Source of the DNA: Paenibacillus protaetiae | GTDB taxonomy: Bacteria; Bacillota; Bacilli; Paenibacillales; Paenibacillaceae | Assembly: GCF_004135365.1 (NCBI RefSeq) | Contig: NZ_CP035492.1 | Coordinates: 2,526,001 to 2,590,000, forward strand | DNA length: 64,000 nucleotides | Direction: 5' to 3' | In this document: in pieces, positions 45,148-54,084 of the stretch | Layout of the letters: each line of letters begins with the position of its first letter | Position numbering within the stretch: position 1 is the first letter of the stretch | The notes under the pieces: generated by a model | The model's database searches: none | Told to the model about the DNA's origin: nothing | The model's input: the letters and a program-made list of their open reading frames with translations, nothing else | Translations under genes and position numbers: made by a program

Positions 45148-46359
45148 TTACGGCCGGCAGGGGTATGCTATTTTCCCCATGACGGCAGGACGCTTTGCGC
45201 CCGTAACCGACGGCAAATTGTTCGGCTGCCCCGCCAGCGCGTAATCGGCCAGCAGCGCAAAGGCAACCGCCTCTTTGGCGTCGCTGCTGCGGCCCAGCTC
45301 CTCCTGCGTTTGCACCGGCACGCCAAACGTCGCCATCTCCCGCTTCAAAAGATCAAGCAAAGCGGGATTATAGCTGCCCCCGCCGCCAACGATCAGCGCA
45401 TCTGCGGCATAGCGGTTTATAACGTAACGCCGGTACGCATCGCCAATCGACCAGGCAGTCAGCATCGTCACCGTCGCGATCAGATCTTCGGCGGACAAGC
45501 CGTTGTCCTGCCCGTAAGCGGCAACCTTCTCTACATATGCCGCTCCAAAACGTTCCCGGCCGGTCGACTTCGGCAGCGGCTGCCGGTAATACGGCTCCCG
45601 CTTCAGCTCCTCCAACAAAGCCGCGTTAACGCTGCCCTTGCGCGCCAGCGCGCCGCCTTTATCCATCGTCATACCGGGAATCAGCTTCGACACAAGCCCG
45701 TCGATCAGCATATTGCCCGGGCCGGTATCGAAGGCGATTACCTCATCTGCACCGCAGCCCGCAGGCAAGACGGTCATGTTGCCGATGCCGCCGATGTTTT
45801 GCAGCAGCAGCGTCCGGTCCCGCTCTCCATACAGCACATATTCGGTGAATGGGACAAGCGGAGCGCCTTGCCCGCCGGCCGCCATATCCGCCGCGCGAAA
45901 ATCGGAGACGCACGGGATGCCCGTACGGGCGGCAATGACCGCCCCTTCCCCGATCTGCACGGTAAAAGCGATGTCATACCCCGCAGCAGGCTCCGGCTCC
46001 GGCGCATGCCAGATCGTTTGGCCGTGCGATCCGATCACCGCAATGTCGGCCGCCGCAAGCCCGGCTTCCGCGATTACGGTCAATGCCGCTTCCGCATACA
46101 ATTCGCCAAGCAGGACGTTCATCCGGCCGACCCGGTCCACTGTCGCGTAACGCGGATCAAACAGCGCAAAAATCTCGTCCCGGATCACAGACGGGTACGG
46201 CATATTCCGAAAGCTAACCAGCTCGGCCAGCGGCCGCCCGTCCGGCGATGAGCCCATTGCAACCACCGCCGCGTCGATGCCGTCAACGGAGGTGCCGGAC
46301 ATCAGCCCGACCGCATAACGCGGACGGGCGGCATTTTGCCCCATATCCATAGCCGGCAT
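45148..46359 (-). CDS. anmK: Anhydro-N-acetylmuramic acid kinase
   Basis: 403 residues with the AnmK signature GLMSGTSVDGIDAAVV, IGSHGQTIWH, DFRAADMAAGGQGAPLVPF, LLQNIGGIGNMTVLP and AFDTGPGNMLID. AnmK opens the 1,6-anhydro ring of anhMurNAc and phosphorylates it to MurNAc-6-P, the MurQ substrate. Its ATG directly follows the stop of the permease gene; a second ATG three codons in is an alternative start. Its presence implies uptake of anhydro-sugars made by lytic transglycosylases, less usual in Gram-positive bacteria. Confidence 0.93.
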   Translation of the reverse strand: MPAMDMGQNAARPRYAVGLMSGTSVDGIDAAVVAMGSSPDGRPLAELVSFRNMPYPSVIRDEIFALFDPRYATVDRVGRMNVLLGELYAEAALTVIAEAGLAAADIAVIGSHGQTIWHAPEPEPAAGYDIAFTVQIGEGAVIAARTGIPCVSDFRAADMAAGGQGAPLVPFTEYVLYGERDRTLLLQNIGGIGNMTVLPAGCGADEVIAFDTGPGNMLIDGLVSKLIPGMTMDKGGALARKGSVNAALLEELKREPYYRQPLPKSTGRERFGAAYVEKVAAYGQDNGLSAEDLIATVTMLTAWSIGDAYRRYVINRYAADALIVGGGGSYNPALLDLLKREMATFGVPVQTQEELGRSSDAKEAVAFALLADYALAGQPNNLPSVTGAKRPAVMGKIAYPCRP

Positions 46360-47220
46360 CTACCCTTTCACCGCCCCGACCGTTACGCCCTCAAGAAAAT
46401 ATTTCTGCAGGCTGAAGAACAAGATGAACATCGGAACCGCCGAGATCGTCGCCCCGGCCATCATCGGCGCGAAGTAAGTCGTATTGGCGAAACGGAAGCT
46501 TTTCAGCCCTACCTGAATCGTTTGCATATCCATCGTGTTCGTTACGAGGAACGGCCAGAAGAAGGTGTTCCAGCTTTCCATGAAGGTCAGGATTGCCATG
46601 ACGGCCATAACCGTTTTGGACAGCGGCAGGATGATCCGGAAGTAAATATGCAGCTGGCTGCAGCCCTCTACTTTGGCGCTTTCGATGATTTCCGTCGGGA
46701 TCGACGAAATGAACTGCTTGGACAAGAAGATGTTGTACACCGTCACAAGACTCGGAACAATTAGCGCCGTATATGTGTTTTCCATTTGAAAAATATTGAC
46801 AATCAGAATGTACAGCGGCACTTGCGTCACCTGATAAGGAATCATCATGGCGCACAGCAGCATCGCAAATAAAACGTTGCGGCCTTTAAAGCGGATCTTG
46901 GAGAATGCGTAACCTGCGAGGCTGGCAAAAATCACATTGGATACCGTAACGCAAGCCGCTACGATCAGCGAGTTGCCCAGCCACCGGTACGAATATTCGC
47001 TGTAATCGAAGAAAAAGCGATAGGACGCGAGCGTAAACTTGCTTGGCCACAGCGTATAGCTGGCCGCGCCCGCTTCCACCGGATCGCCGAAGGACGAGAT
47101 GACCATGAAATAAATCGGAAACAATGTCGCCAAAGCAAAGGCAAGCAATACGAATACAATAATTCCGTTCCGCATAAAAAGCAGCGATTTGTGGGTCGCG
47201 TGTTGTTTGAATAACGCCAT
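46360..47220 (-). CDS. Sugar ABC transporter permease (MalG-type)
   Basis: 286 residues with six hydrophobic segments, EAA loop ESAKVEGCSQLHIYFRIILPLSK, and the terminal KYFLEGVTVGAVKG. GGGAG precedes the ATG. Part of the importer with the MalF-type permease and lipoprotein encoded just upstream; by context it imports MurNAc-containing saccharides (inference). Confidence 0.92.
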   Translation of the reverse strand: MALFKQHATHKSLLFMRNGIIVFVLLAFALATLFPIYFMVISSFGDPVEAGAASYTLWPSKFTLASYRFFFDYSEYSYRWLGNSLIVAACVTVSNVIFASLAGYAFSKIRFKGRNVLFAMLLCAMMIPYQVTQVPLYILIVNIFQMENTYTALIVPSLVTVYNIFLSKQFISSIPTEIIESAKVEGCSQLHIYFRIILPLSKTVMAVMAILTFMESWNTFFWPFLVTNTMDMQTIQVGLKSFRFANTTYFAPMMAGATISAVPMFILFFSLQKYFLEGVTVGAVKG

Positions 47221-47240
47221 AAGCCTTTATCTCCCTTCGC

Positions 47241-48143
47241 CTAATATTCCACGTCATTACCAAGGAACTTAAATTGGACAAAAGAGATGACGGCAATAAT
47301 AAGCGTTAATACGAGCGCTTGCGCGGATGCTTCGCCGAATTCGAAATATTTGAACGCATTGTTGAAGATGAGCAGCCCGACCATCGTCGTGGCATTGTCC
47401 GGCCCGCCCCCGGTCATCAGGTACGCATTCTGGAACACCTGGAAGGAGCCGATGATGCCTGTGACCAGCAGGAACAATGTCGTTGGTTTCAGAAAAGGAA
47501 GGACAATAAAGCGGATCTTTTGCATAAAGGACGCGCCGTCCAGCTCCGCTGCCTCGTAATAGCTGTTGTCGATGCCCAGCAGAGCGGCCAAATAAATGAT
47601 GATGCTTGTTCCGTGGCTGGACAGCCAGGCCATAAACACAAGCGAAAACATCGAAGTGGCGCTTGTGCCAAGCCAGTTCTGGTTGCTTCCGCCAAAGAAG
47701 CCGACCAGCTGGTTCATAATGCCGGATTGCAGCGGATCAAAAATCCAAAGCCATACGACCGAAAGCGCAACGCCCGATGCGACGGCCGGTAAGTAATACA
47801 CCGCTTTAAACATCGTTTGCATCCATTTTCTCAGCGGCAAAATAAGAATGGCGATCGCAAAGGACAGCAATAAGCTGACCGGCACGGTAAGCACCGTGTA
47901 CACAATCGTGTTTTTGACCGATTTCCAGAACAAAGCGTCGTTCAAAGAATTGATGTAATTGTCGATGCCAATATAAGTAGACCCCAGCGGCTTGTAGTCC
48001 TGAAAGCTGATCATGAACGCGTTAATGACCGGATAAGCCGTAAATAACGCAAATACAACAAGAGCTACCGCTATAAACGCATACGCCCAAGCACTGTCGC
48101 CGCCAAACATTCGTTTCCGGATCGTTTTTGCCAAATGAGCCAT
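47241..48143 (-). CDS. Sugar ABC transporter permease (MalF-type)
   Basis: 300 residues with six transmembrane segments; EAA loop YEAAELDGASFMQKIRFIVLP and PVINAFMISFQDYKPLGS near the N-terminus are typical CUT1 permease features. AAAGGGGG precedes the ATG. It pairs with the MalG-type permease 20 bases downstream. No ATPase gene is in the operon. Confidence 0.92.
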   Translation of the reverse strand: MAHLAKTIRKRMFGGDSAWAYAFIAVALVVFALFTAYPVINAFMISFQDYKPLGSTYIGIDNYINSLNDALFWKSVKNTIVYTVLTVPVSLLLSFAIAILILPLRKWMQTMFKAVYYLPAVASGVALSVVWLWIFDPLQSGIMNQLVGFFGGSNQNWLGTSATSMFSLVFMAWLSSHGTSIIIYLAALLGIDNSYYEAAELDGASFMQKIRFIVLPFLKPTTLFLLVTGIIGSFQVFQNAYLMTGGGPDNATTMVGLLIFNNAFKYFEFGEASAQALVLTLIIAVISFVQFKFLGNDVEY

Positions 48144-48224
48144 CGTGCAGCCCCCTTTCTCTCGGGTAGAGCCGGGCAGCCGGGAGAAGCATTCAAGCTC
48201 CCCGCGGCCGCCCGCCGTGATCCA

Positions 48225-49688
48225 TTAATCTTCTACAACGCCGTCCTTGCCGAATTTCTTAATGGCGGCGTCTTTTACCGCGTTGTACATATCTTCCGGC
48301 GTAATCTCGCCGGCCAGCAGCGCCTGGAATTTCGGAACGATCACTTCGTCCTCCAGCTTGATTGCTTCCGCACCAAGATCCGTCGGGATGTCCGGGCGGG
48401 CAGGCGACGCGATCGACTGCAGGCGTTGGGAGGCGGCTGCGTTATCCGGATCGCGGTCGATGGTCAAGCCTTGCTCCGCATCTCTGCCGGACTGCGTAAT
48501 TTGCTCCAGCAGCAGTTCGTTGTTGGTCGTAGCTGCGACTTTGCCGCTGGCCAGGTAATATGCCGCTTTCACTACATTCGCGACATGCTCCTGCGTTGGT
48601 TCCTTTTTGCCGCGGAACGTCACGTAACCGTCAACCGCTGCACTTGACACTGCTTCCGCGCCGGCAAAGGTCGGAACCGGGAGCACGACGTAATCGACCT
48701 TGATGCTTCCTTCCACCGCGCCGTCTTTCGCATCAATTTTGGCATTGTTTGCTTTGGCTGAGTTTTCGAAAGTGGCAAGCCCTTTGCCCGTAATCATCGT
48801 TTGGCCGGTCAGGAACATGTTCCAGCGCTTGCCGGCATCCACCGAGCTGATTTCCTTCGGCATCGAGCCATCGTCAATCAGCTCGCGTACCGCCTTCAGC
48901 ACGGTCAAATAATTTTTGCTTGTGTACGCGTATTTCAAGTCTTTATTGAATGCAGCCGGCATGCCGGCGTTTTTGATCAGAATGTTCAGGTAGTCCTTTG
49001 CCGTTACGCCCGAGGTTGCGAACACGAAGCCGTAACGGGACGTTTTGCCGCCGCTGCTTACAACGCCTTTCTTAACCGCGTCGCGGAATTCCTCGTATGT
49101 CCAGCCGTTTTGCTGCACGCTTTTCCAGTCGATGCCGGCTTCCTCCAGGAACTGCTTGTTGCCGCCGATTGATTGGATGGACATGTAGGCCGGGAAGCCG
49201 TACAGCCCGGAGCCGTTCTTCATGTAGTTCAGCGGCGTTTCGTCGAAGTCGCCGACCATCTCCGGCGTCGCCGCCTTCGTAATGTCCATCAGCATGCCTT
49301 GCTCCACATATTTGGAAATGCCGTCGGAGCCGATAAAAGCGATATCCGGCGGGCTGCCCGCGTTCACCTGCGTATCGAGCTTTTGCGTAATATCCTCCCA
49401 GCTGGCCGGCTCGATCTTCAGCGTCAGATTCGGGTACAGCGCGTTAAAGTCTTTCTCCATTTGGTCGAAGTTGCTTTGATAATTTGCCGATACCGGCGGC
49501 AAAAGAGCGGTAATCGTGTCTTTGGCGCCGGCAGCCGCCGCGCCCGAGTTGCCCGACGGCGCGCTGGAGGCGCTGCCGCCGCCATTATTGCTGTTGTTGC
49601 CGGAGGAACAAGCGGATAAGGCCGTTATTGATACCGCTAAAGCCATTACGGAAGCAAATACGCGAAATTTGTTTGTCAAAACAATCAT
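48225..49688 (-). CDS. Sugar ABC transporter binding lipoprotein
   Basis: 487 residues. The lipoprotein signal ends with lipobox LSAC, followed by an Asn/Ser/Gly linker and a family 1 extracellular binding domain (ALLPPVSANYQSNFDQMEKD, DIAFIGSDGISKYVEQGML, GLYGFPAYMSIQSIGGNK). By position between murQ and anmK it probably captures muropeptide sugars, replacing the MurP phosphotransferase transporter used by B. subtilis (inference). Confidence 0.9.
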   Translation of the reverse strand: MIVLTNKFRVFASVMALAVSITALSACSSGNNSNNGGGSASSAPSGNSGAAAAGAKDTITALLPPVSANYQSNFDQMEKDFNALYPNLTLKIEPASWEDITQKLDTQVNAGSPPDIAFIGSDGISKYVEQGMLMDITKAATPEMVGDFDETPLNYMKNGSGLYGFPAYMSIQSIGGNKQFLEEAGIDWKSVQQNGWTYEEFRDAVKKGVVSSGGKTSRYGFVFATSGVTAKDYLNILIKNAGMPAAFNKDLKYAYTSKNYLTVLKAVRELIDDGSMPKEISSVDAGKRWNMFLTGQTMITGKGLATFENSAKANNAKIDAKDGAVEGSIKVDYVVLPVPTFAGAEAVSSAAVDGYVTFRGKKEPTQEHVANVVKAAYYLASGKVAATTNNELLLEQITQSGRDAEQGLTIDRDPDNAAASQRLQSIASPARPDIPTDLGAEAIKLEDEVIVPKFQALLAGEITPEDMYNAVKDAAIKKFGKDGVVED

Positions 49689-49746
49689 CCTTCCCCTCGT
49701 AGGTTTCGTAGATTTGGTTTTGCCTGGCTGCCGGACAACCTGATGA

Positions 49747-50654
49747 TTACGCTCCTGCCGCCCGGATAGCCGCCTTCAGATTGCCGTCGCAGTCGTTCAG
49801 CGTCCGCTCGGCTTCTTCCCTGCCAAGCCCCGTCTGAATCATCATGATAGCCAGCTTGCAGTTCATCGACGCCAGCTGCAAGTATATGTTCGCCTGCGCA
49901 TCGTCCACGCCCGTTGCCGCCTGGATGATGCGCAGCGAGCGGTCGAGCAGCTTCTTGTTGCTTGCTCTCAAGTCAACCATCAAGTTATTGTAGGTTTTGC
50001 CCAGCTTCACCATCGTGCCCGTCGTCAGCATGTTCAGCACCAGCTTCTGCGCCGTTCCGGCCTTCATGCGGGTAGAGCCCATAATGACCTCCGGCCCGAC
50101 AACCGGCGCAATACAAACATCGCAATATTCGGTTAATTTGGATTGCTTGTTGTTGACGACGCCTATCGTTGCCGCCCGAGCTCCTTCGCTTTCTTTAAGC
50201 CCGCAATGACAAAAGCCGCACTCCCGCTGGCCGAAATGCCGATAACTGCATCTTTATCCGACACGCCGCAGCGCTCGATTAAGGCTACCCCCTCCTCCTC
50301 GCTGTCTTCAAAACCTTCCACCGCATTCCTTAACGCCGCATCCCCTCCCGCAATATACCCCTGCACCAGCATCGGATCGGTTCCGAAAGTGGGCGGGCAC
50401 TCAGAGGCATCCAGCACGCCTAACCTTCCAGACGTGCCTGCGCCTATGTAAAACATTCTTCCATCGTTCTTCAGCTTCTGATGGAGAATGTCTACCGCCA
50501 TCGCAATACGAGGAATTTCAGCGGCTACTGCAGCAGGAACCGTCTCATCCTCTTGATTAAAGAGGCGGAGCATTTCCTCCGTCGTGCACTCGTCAATCAT
50601 TTTGGTATTCGGATTGATTTTCTCCGTTGTAAGCCCCGCAAGGTATTCGTCCAT
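49747..50654 (-). pseudogene. murQ: N-acetylmuramic acid 6-phosphate etherase, one-base frameshift
   Basis: MurQ removes the lactyl ether from MurNAc-6-P to give GlcNAc-6-P and lactate. The N-terminal part (50654 to about 50177) has MDEYLAGLTTEKINPNTKMI and the SIS-domain segment IGAGTSGRLGVLDASECPPT. The C-terminal part (to 49747) has GSTRMKAGTAQKLVLNMLTT and the catalytic-region sequence. The frame breaks at a short C/G run (50174-50176): with one G added, KELG continues AATIGVVNNKQSKLTEYCDV and the protein is full length, about 300 residues. The start at 50654 is 9 bases after AGGAG. Either a sequencing error or a recent mutation. It is first in the salvage operon. Confidence 0.88.
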
Positions 50655-50724
50655 AAGCCTCATTCTCCTGCCCTTAGCGTGTCAATACTGTGTAAGAATT
50701 ACTGACATCACTTTTGTTAGTCCT

Positions 50725-50753
50725 ACTATAAATCTCACATCGTCCTCTGTCAA
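50725..50753 (-). promoter_or_regulatory. Sigma-A promoter of the salvage operon
   Basis: TTGACA (50753-50748), 17 bases, TATAGT (50730-50725). The expected start is near 50718, just upstream of an imperfect inverted repeat GGACTAAC...GTCAGTAA that could be the MurR operator. Confidence 0.75.
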
Positions 50754-50816
50754 TAGATTCTGAAATATAATTTTATATAGATATTTATTTTTGATTTTTT
50801 ACGACAGAAATATAAT

Positions 50817-50859
50817 AAAAAAACAGCGGCTCTCCTTCTTATGAATGAATGATCCGCTG
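50817..50859 (-). terminator. Terminator of murR
   Basis: CAGCGG/CCGCTG arms (50824-50829 and 50854-50859) and seven T on the minus strand. It separates murR from the salvage-operon promoter. Confidence 0.6.
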
Positions 50860-50872
50860 CTTCCCGCTGCCG

Positions 50873-51733
50873 TTACCGGTGTTTGCCGGAGAGAACGTTA
50901 TGCGTTTTGGCCAAATATTTTTTTACATGATGGTACTCCGCGCTGGCTACGCCGGCGAACAAAATATCGACGACGGTAAGCATGGCGATACGCGAACCCA
51001 TCGCTCCGCTCCGGAATGTCAGCTCCGGCGTGGAGATGTGAAGCACAATGTCGGATTTTTGTGCCAGCTCGCTTTTGCTGTGCTTCGTAATTGCAATTGT
51101 CTTGCAGCCGTTTTTGACTGAAATATCAAGCGCTTCCAAAATATCCGACGTGCTGCCCGAGTTCGAAATGAACACTGCAACGTCTTCCTTGCCAAGCAAT
51201 GCCGCCGCCGTCAACTGGCTGTGGCTGTCCGTGTAGGCCCGGCAAATTTTGTTGATGCGCAGAAATTTCTGCTCCGCGTCCTGACCGACCAGCCCTGAAG
51301 CGCCTACACCAAAAAAGGCAATCCGGCTGCACGCTCCGATCGCTTCTACAGCCCGCGCGATCTCCTCGCGGTCGATGACGCTAAGCGTGTCTTCGATTGA
51401 TTTGCTGTTATTATGCGAAATGTTCGTAATAATCGTCGACAAGCTGTCGCCCGGCTGGATGTCGGTATATTGGTTTTTCTGCTCCTCGTCCATCGAACCA
51501 AGCGATGCCGAAATGCTTACGATAAAGCTGCGGTAGCCGCTGTAGCCCATCGTCTTGCAGAAGCGGAGCACCGATGCGTCGCTTGTTTTGCTTTGCGTCG
51601 CCAGCTCCTTCACCGACAGAAGCGGCACCTCCTCCAAATTATCCAGTATAAAATCGGCGACCATTCTCTCTACAGGCGTCAAGCTGAGTTTCATATCGCG
51701 AATTTTGATCAGTATGTTGTCGTTGATAGCCAC
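50873..51733 (-). CDS. murR: RpiR-family regulator, MurR-like
   Basis: 286 residues: an N-terminal HTH_6 domain (SVKELATQSKTSDASVLRFCKTMGYSGYRSF) and a C-terminal SIS sugar-phosphate-binding domain (RIAFFGVGASGLVGQDAEQKF, VAVFISNSGSTSDILEAL). Family members repress or activate sugar-phosphate genes; MurR binds MurNAc-6-P. It lies immediately upstream of murQ with its own terminator, matching the murR-murQ arrangement of other bacteria. Confidence 0.85.
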   Translation of the reverse strand: MAINDNILIKIRDMKLSLTPVERMVADFILDNLEEVPLLSVKELATQSKTSDASVLRFCKTMGYSGYRSFIVSISASLGSMDEEQKNQYTDIQPGDSLSTIITNISHNNSKSIEDTLSVIDREEIARAVEAIGACSRIAFFGVGASGLVGQDAEQKFLRINKICRAYTDSHSQLTAAALLGKEDVAVFISNSGSTSDILEALDISVKNGCKTIAITKHSKSELAQKSDIVLHISTPELTFRSGAMGSRIAMLTVVDILFAGVASAEYHHVKKYLAKTHNVLSGKHR

Positions 51734-51880
51734 TCTCCGCCTCCATCTTATGTTTATGAATTTTTACTTCACAAAATCACAACTATGGTGAAATATTTAA
51801 TTACACTATAAGCCGTTAACACGCAATTGGCAATAGTTTCCGCAGAGATTGAAGCACACCGCTTGGCTCCCTGCATGAAC

Positions 51881-51930
51881 TATTCCAATAGAAGCGGTTC
51901 TCCGTTTGGAGAGCCGCTTCTATTGGAATA
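51881..51930. repeat. Long near-perfect inverted repeat
   Basis: Two 23-base arms (51881-51903 and 51908-51930) with a single mismatch and a four-base loop. No T-run follows on either strand, so it is not a standard terminator. It lies between the SUMF-like gene and murR. Confidence 0.75.
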
Positions 51931-52011
51931 TCATATATGCACCCATCGTACTATTCCGAACTTAAGTCCCCTTGTTTGCGGAGACCGTCCTTCCTTCGGG
52001 ATAAGAGCCTT

Positions 52012-52874
52012 TTACCCGTTGCGAGCCACCCGGAACCCTTGGTCGGGACCAATGCCGTTCGCTTCAAACTTGCCTTGGAAAGCGACCTCGCTGCTCGTAA
52101 TGTCGCCGATCCAGCCGCCGCCCTTTACAACCCGGTATGTACCGCCGTCCTGGCCTCCGTACCAGTCCCAGCACCATTCCCTTACATTGCCGGACATATC
52201 GTATAGGCCCAGTTCATTCGCTTTCTTGCCCCGACCGCTTGAGGCTGGTCGTGATTGCTTTCAATAGCCGGCCAATTCCAATCGCCTGTTATAAAATGAT
52301 CGCCGGCATTCCGCCAGTACCATACCGCCTCATCCGCACTATTGCTTCCGCTGTAGGTGTAGCTTTTGCTTTTTTGCCCGCCGCTTGCGGCGTACTCCCA
52401 CTCCATCTCTGTCGGCAGCCGGTACCCGTTTGCGCCCGGATTCGTGGTTACGGTCCATTTTACGGTGTCGTTTGGACTTTGATTATGGGGGTCCTGTTTA
52501 TTCTCATCAATCGTGTAATAAGGCTCCAAACCTTCTTTCAAGCTGCGATTGTTGCAATAGGCAACGGCGTCATACCAGCTCACCATCTGGACCGGCAGAT
52601 TGCCGCCTGTAAACTGCGACGGGTTGCTTCCCATCACGTCCGTCCATTCTTTTTGCGTGACCTCATATTGGCCGATATAAAAGTCCGCCACCGATTTGCC
52701 GTAATAATTGGAATTGGTGTCTTTAAATGCACCGCCTTTGACCAAAACAAGACCGCCGGAGCTTGAAGCGTCCGCTTGGCCGGCAGACTGATCCGCATCC
52801 GTTGATTTTTGTTGTGCGCAAGCACTGGCCGCCACCATTAATGCAATAACAAGGAAGGCAAGCAGCTTTCTCAT
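52012..52874 (-). pseudogene. SUMF1/formylglycine-generating-enzyme-like lipoprotein, one-base frameshift
   Basis: The first part (52874 to about 52228) has a lipoprotein signal (lipobox ASAC) and the SUMF fold start: FYIGQYEVTQKEWTDVMGSN, VQMVSWYDAVAYCNNRS, GYRLPTEMEWEYAASGG. After QAVGA one base is missing in a short A-run (52226-52228 on the plus strand); restored, it continues KKANELGLYDMSGNVREW to GFRVARNG at 52012, about 287 residues. The paired active-site cysteines of true formylglycine-generating enzymes are not seen near the C-terminus, so it is more likely a non-catalytic or different-activity SUMF protein on the cell surface. Confidence 0.82.
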
Positions 52875-53137
52875 GACCAGGTCTCCTTTTAACGTAAAAA
52901 TGAAATGACAAGCCTGTCGGCTTGCAGCAGCAGCGGAAACGCCGAAAGCCGTTTATTCTCTTGCGAGAAACGGCCTTGGGCGTTACCGGACTGATGATCA
53001 AGCTGGAACACACGATCGGGAAAGATAATATTCAAGTAGTATGCAGGCCTGAAACGAGTAAGGCTGACGGCCGCCGGTCCGGCCAGCCTTAGCGGAATTT
53101 TGCGCACTCCGCTACATGGACGAGCCGGCGCCGGTCT

Positions 53138-53157
53138 CTCCGCCTTCGCAGGCGGAG
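53138..53157 (-). terminator. GC-rich hairpin after the xylanase gene
   Basis: CTCCGCC/GGCGGAG arms directly after the xylanase stop codon; no T-run. A second GC-rich dyad lies near 53065-53090. 52875-53137 shows no gene. Confidence 0.4.
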
Positions 53158-53164
53158 CCTGTTA

Positions 53165-53803
53165 TTACCACACCGTTACGTTAGAGCTGCCGCTGCTCTG
53201 ATAACCTTCTGTCGCCAAAATTTGATACGACCAGCTGCTGCCCAGATTCATGCCGTATTTTTTCCAGGCGTTTACGTGGTTGCTGAATGTAATGGCCACG
53301 TTGCTGCCGGTAGGGCGCTTCGATTGGCGCACGCTCCAGAACTGCGTAAAGGTTGCCGTTCCGTCGATGGAAGGCGCATTGGTGCGCGTAGATGTATAAA
53401 TGTCATAAGTACCGCCATCGCTCGTCACCGTGCCTTTAAACGTGCCGGTAGGACGATATGTTCCCCATGTATCCACAACGTAATATTCAATCAGCGAATT
53501 TCTCGTCCAGCCGTAAAGCGACAAATAACCGTTGCCCGAAGGCGACCAGACACCCGCGTTATAGTTGATCGTGCGGGATGGCGAACCCGTATTCCAGCCT
53601 TTGCCGACAACAAAGTTGCCGCTGTTTTTCCACGTCACGCTGTAATTGCCGCCCGATCCGTTCGTTGCATTAACCGTGCCGCCGCCATCGGTCCAATTTT
53701 GCCAATAGTCCGTAGCTGCACTTGCAGTTGCGCCAAACAAGCTGCCCAAGCTCATCGTAGCTGCCAAAGCGATCGTAATCATTTTCTTTTTGGATTTTAA
53801 CAT
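53165..53803 (-). CDS. xynA: Endo-1,4-beta-xylanase, GH11, secreted
   Basis: 212 residues, close in length to B. subtilis XynA. The signal peptide ends ASA after about residue 29; the mature protein starts ATDYWQNW. The jelly-roll strands are all present, with catalytic Glu106 ([12 protein letters not shown]) and Glu199 ([10 protein letters not shown]) and the thumb [17 protein letters not shown]. It hydrolyses xylan outside the cell. AGGAGG lies before the ATG. A perfect cre site lies 140 bases upstream within the probable promoter. Confidence 0.96.
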   Translation of the reverse strand: MLKSKKKMITIALAATMSLGSLFGATASAATDYWQNWTDGGGTVNATNGSGGNYSVTWKNSGNFVVGKGWNTGSPSRTINYNAGVWSPSGNGYLSLYGWTRNSLIEYYVVDTWGTYRPTGTFKGTVTSDGGTYDIYTSTRTNAPSIDGTATFTQFWSVRQSKRPTGSNVAITFSNHVNAWKKYGMNLGSSWSYQILATEGYQSSGSSNVTVW

Positions 53804-53935
53804 CAGTCTGCCTCCTAAAGGGTTCTATTTTTTTTACAAAACCTGCATACTACTTGAATATTACCTTCTTCCCCTCCCTCCTTTTCTGCTCCAGCGAATA
53901 TTTTCCAGCATTATACATTTACCACCGGCAGGTAG

Positions 53936-53959
53936 ATTATATAATGTAAACGCATACAT
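53936..53959 (-). promoter_or_regulatory. xynA promoter -10 box with perfect cre site
   Basis: TATAAT on the minus strand (53941-53936) preceded directly by ATGTAAACGCATACAT (53944-53959 as read on the plus strand), which matches all positions of the cre consensus WTGNNARCGNWWWCAW. CcpA bound here would cover the -35 to -10 spacer and block transcription in glucose. Confidence 0.75.
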
Positions 53960-54084
53960 TTACACTTAACAAATTATAGATGTATCCCCAAATATTTTTG
54001 AAATCGTTTGTACGGAAAAAGCTCTTTTGCTTTCAAACATAACGAAACAGCCAGCTGCCGGCTTCATTCCGGCGGCTGGCTGTT

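Noticed and set aside
45040-46251. Plus-strand 403-codon frame opposite anmK
   Set aside because: AnmK motifs on the minus strand are unambiguous; the plus frame has no homology signal.
52012-52197. Separate small gene starting MSGNVREWCWDWYGG
   Set aside because: It is the C-terminal part of the SUMF-like protein separated by a one-base frameshift; it has no start signal of its own.
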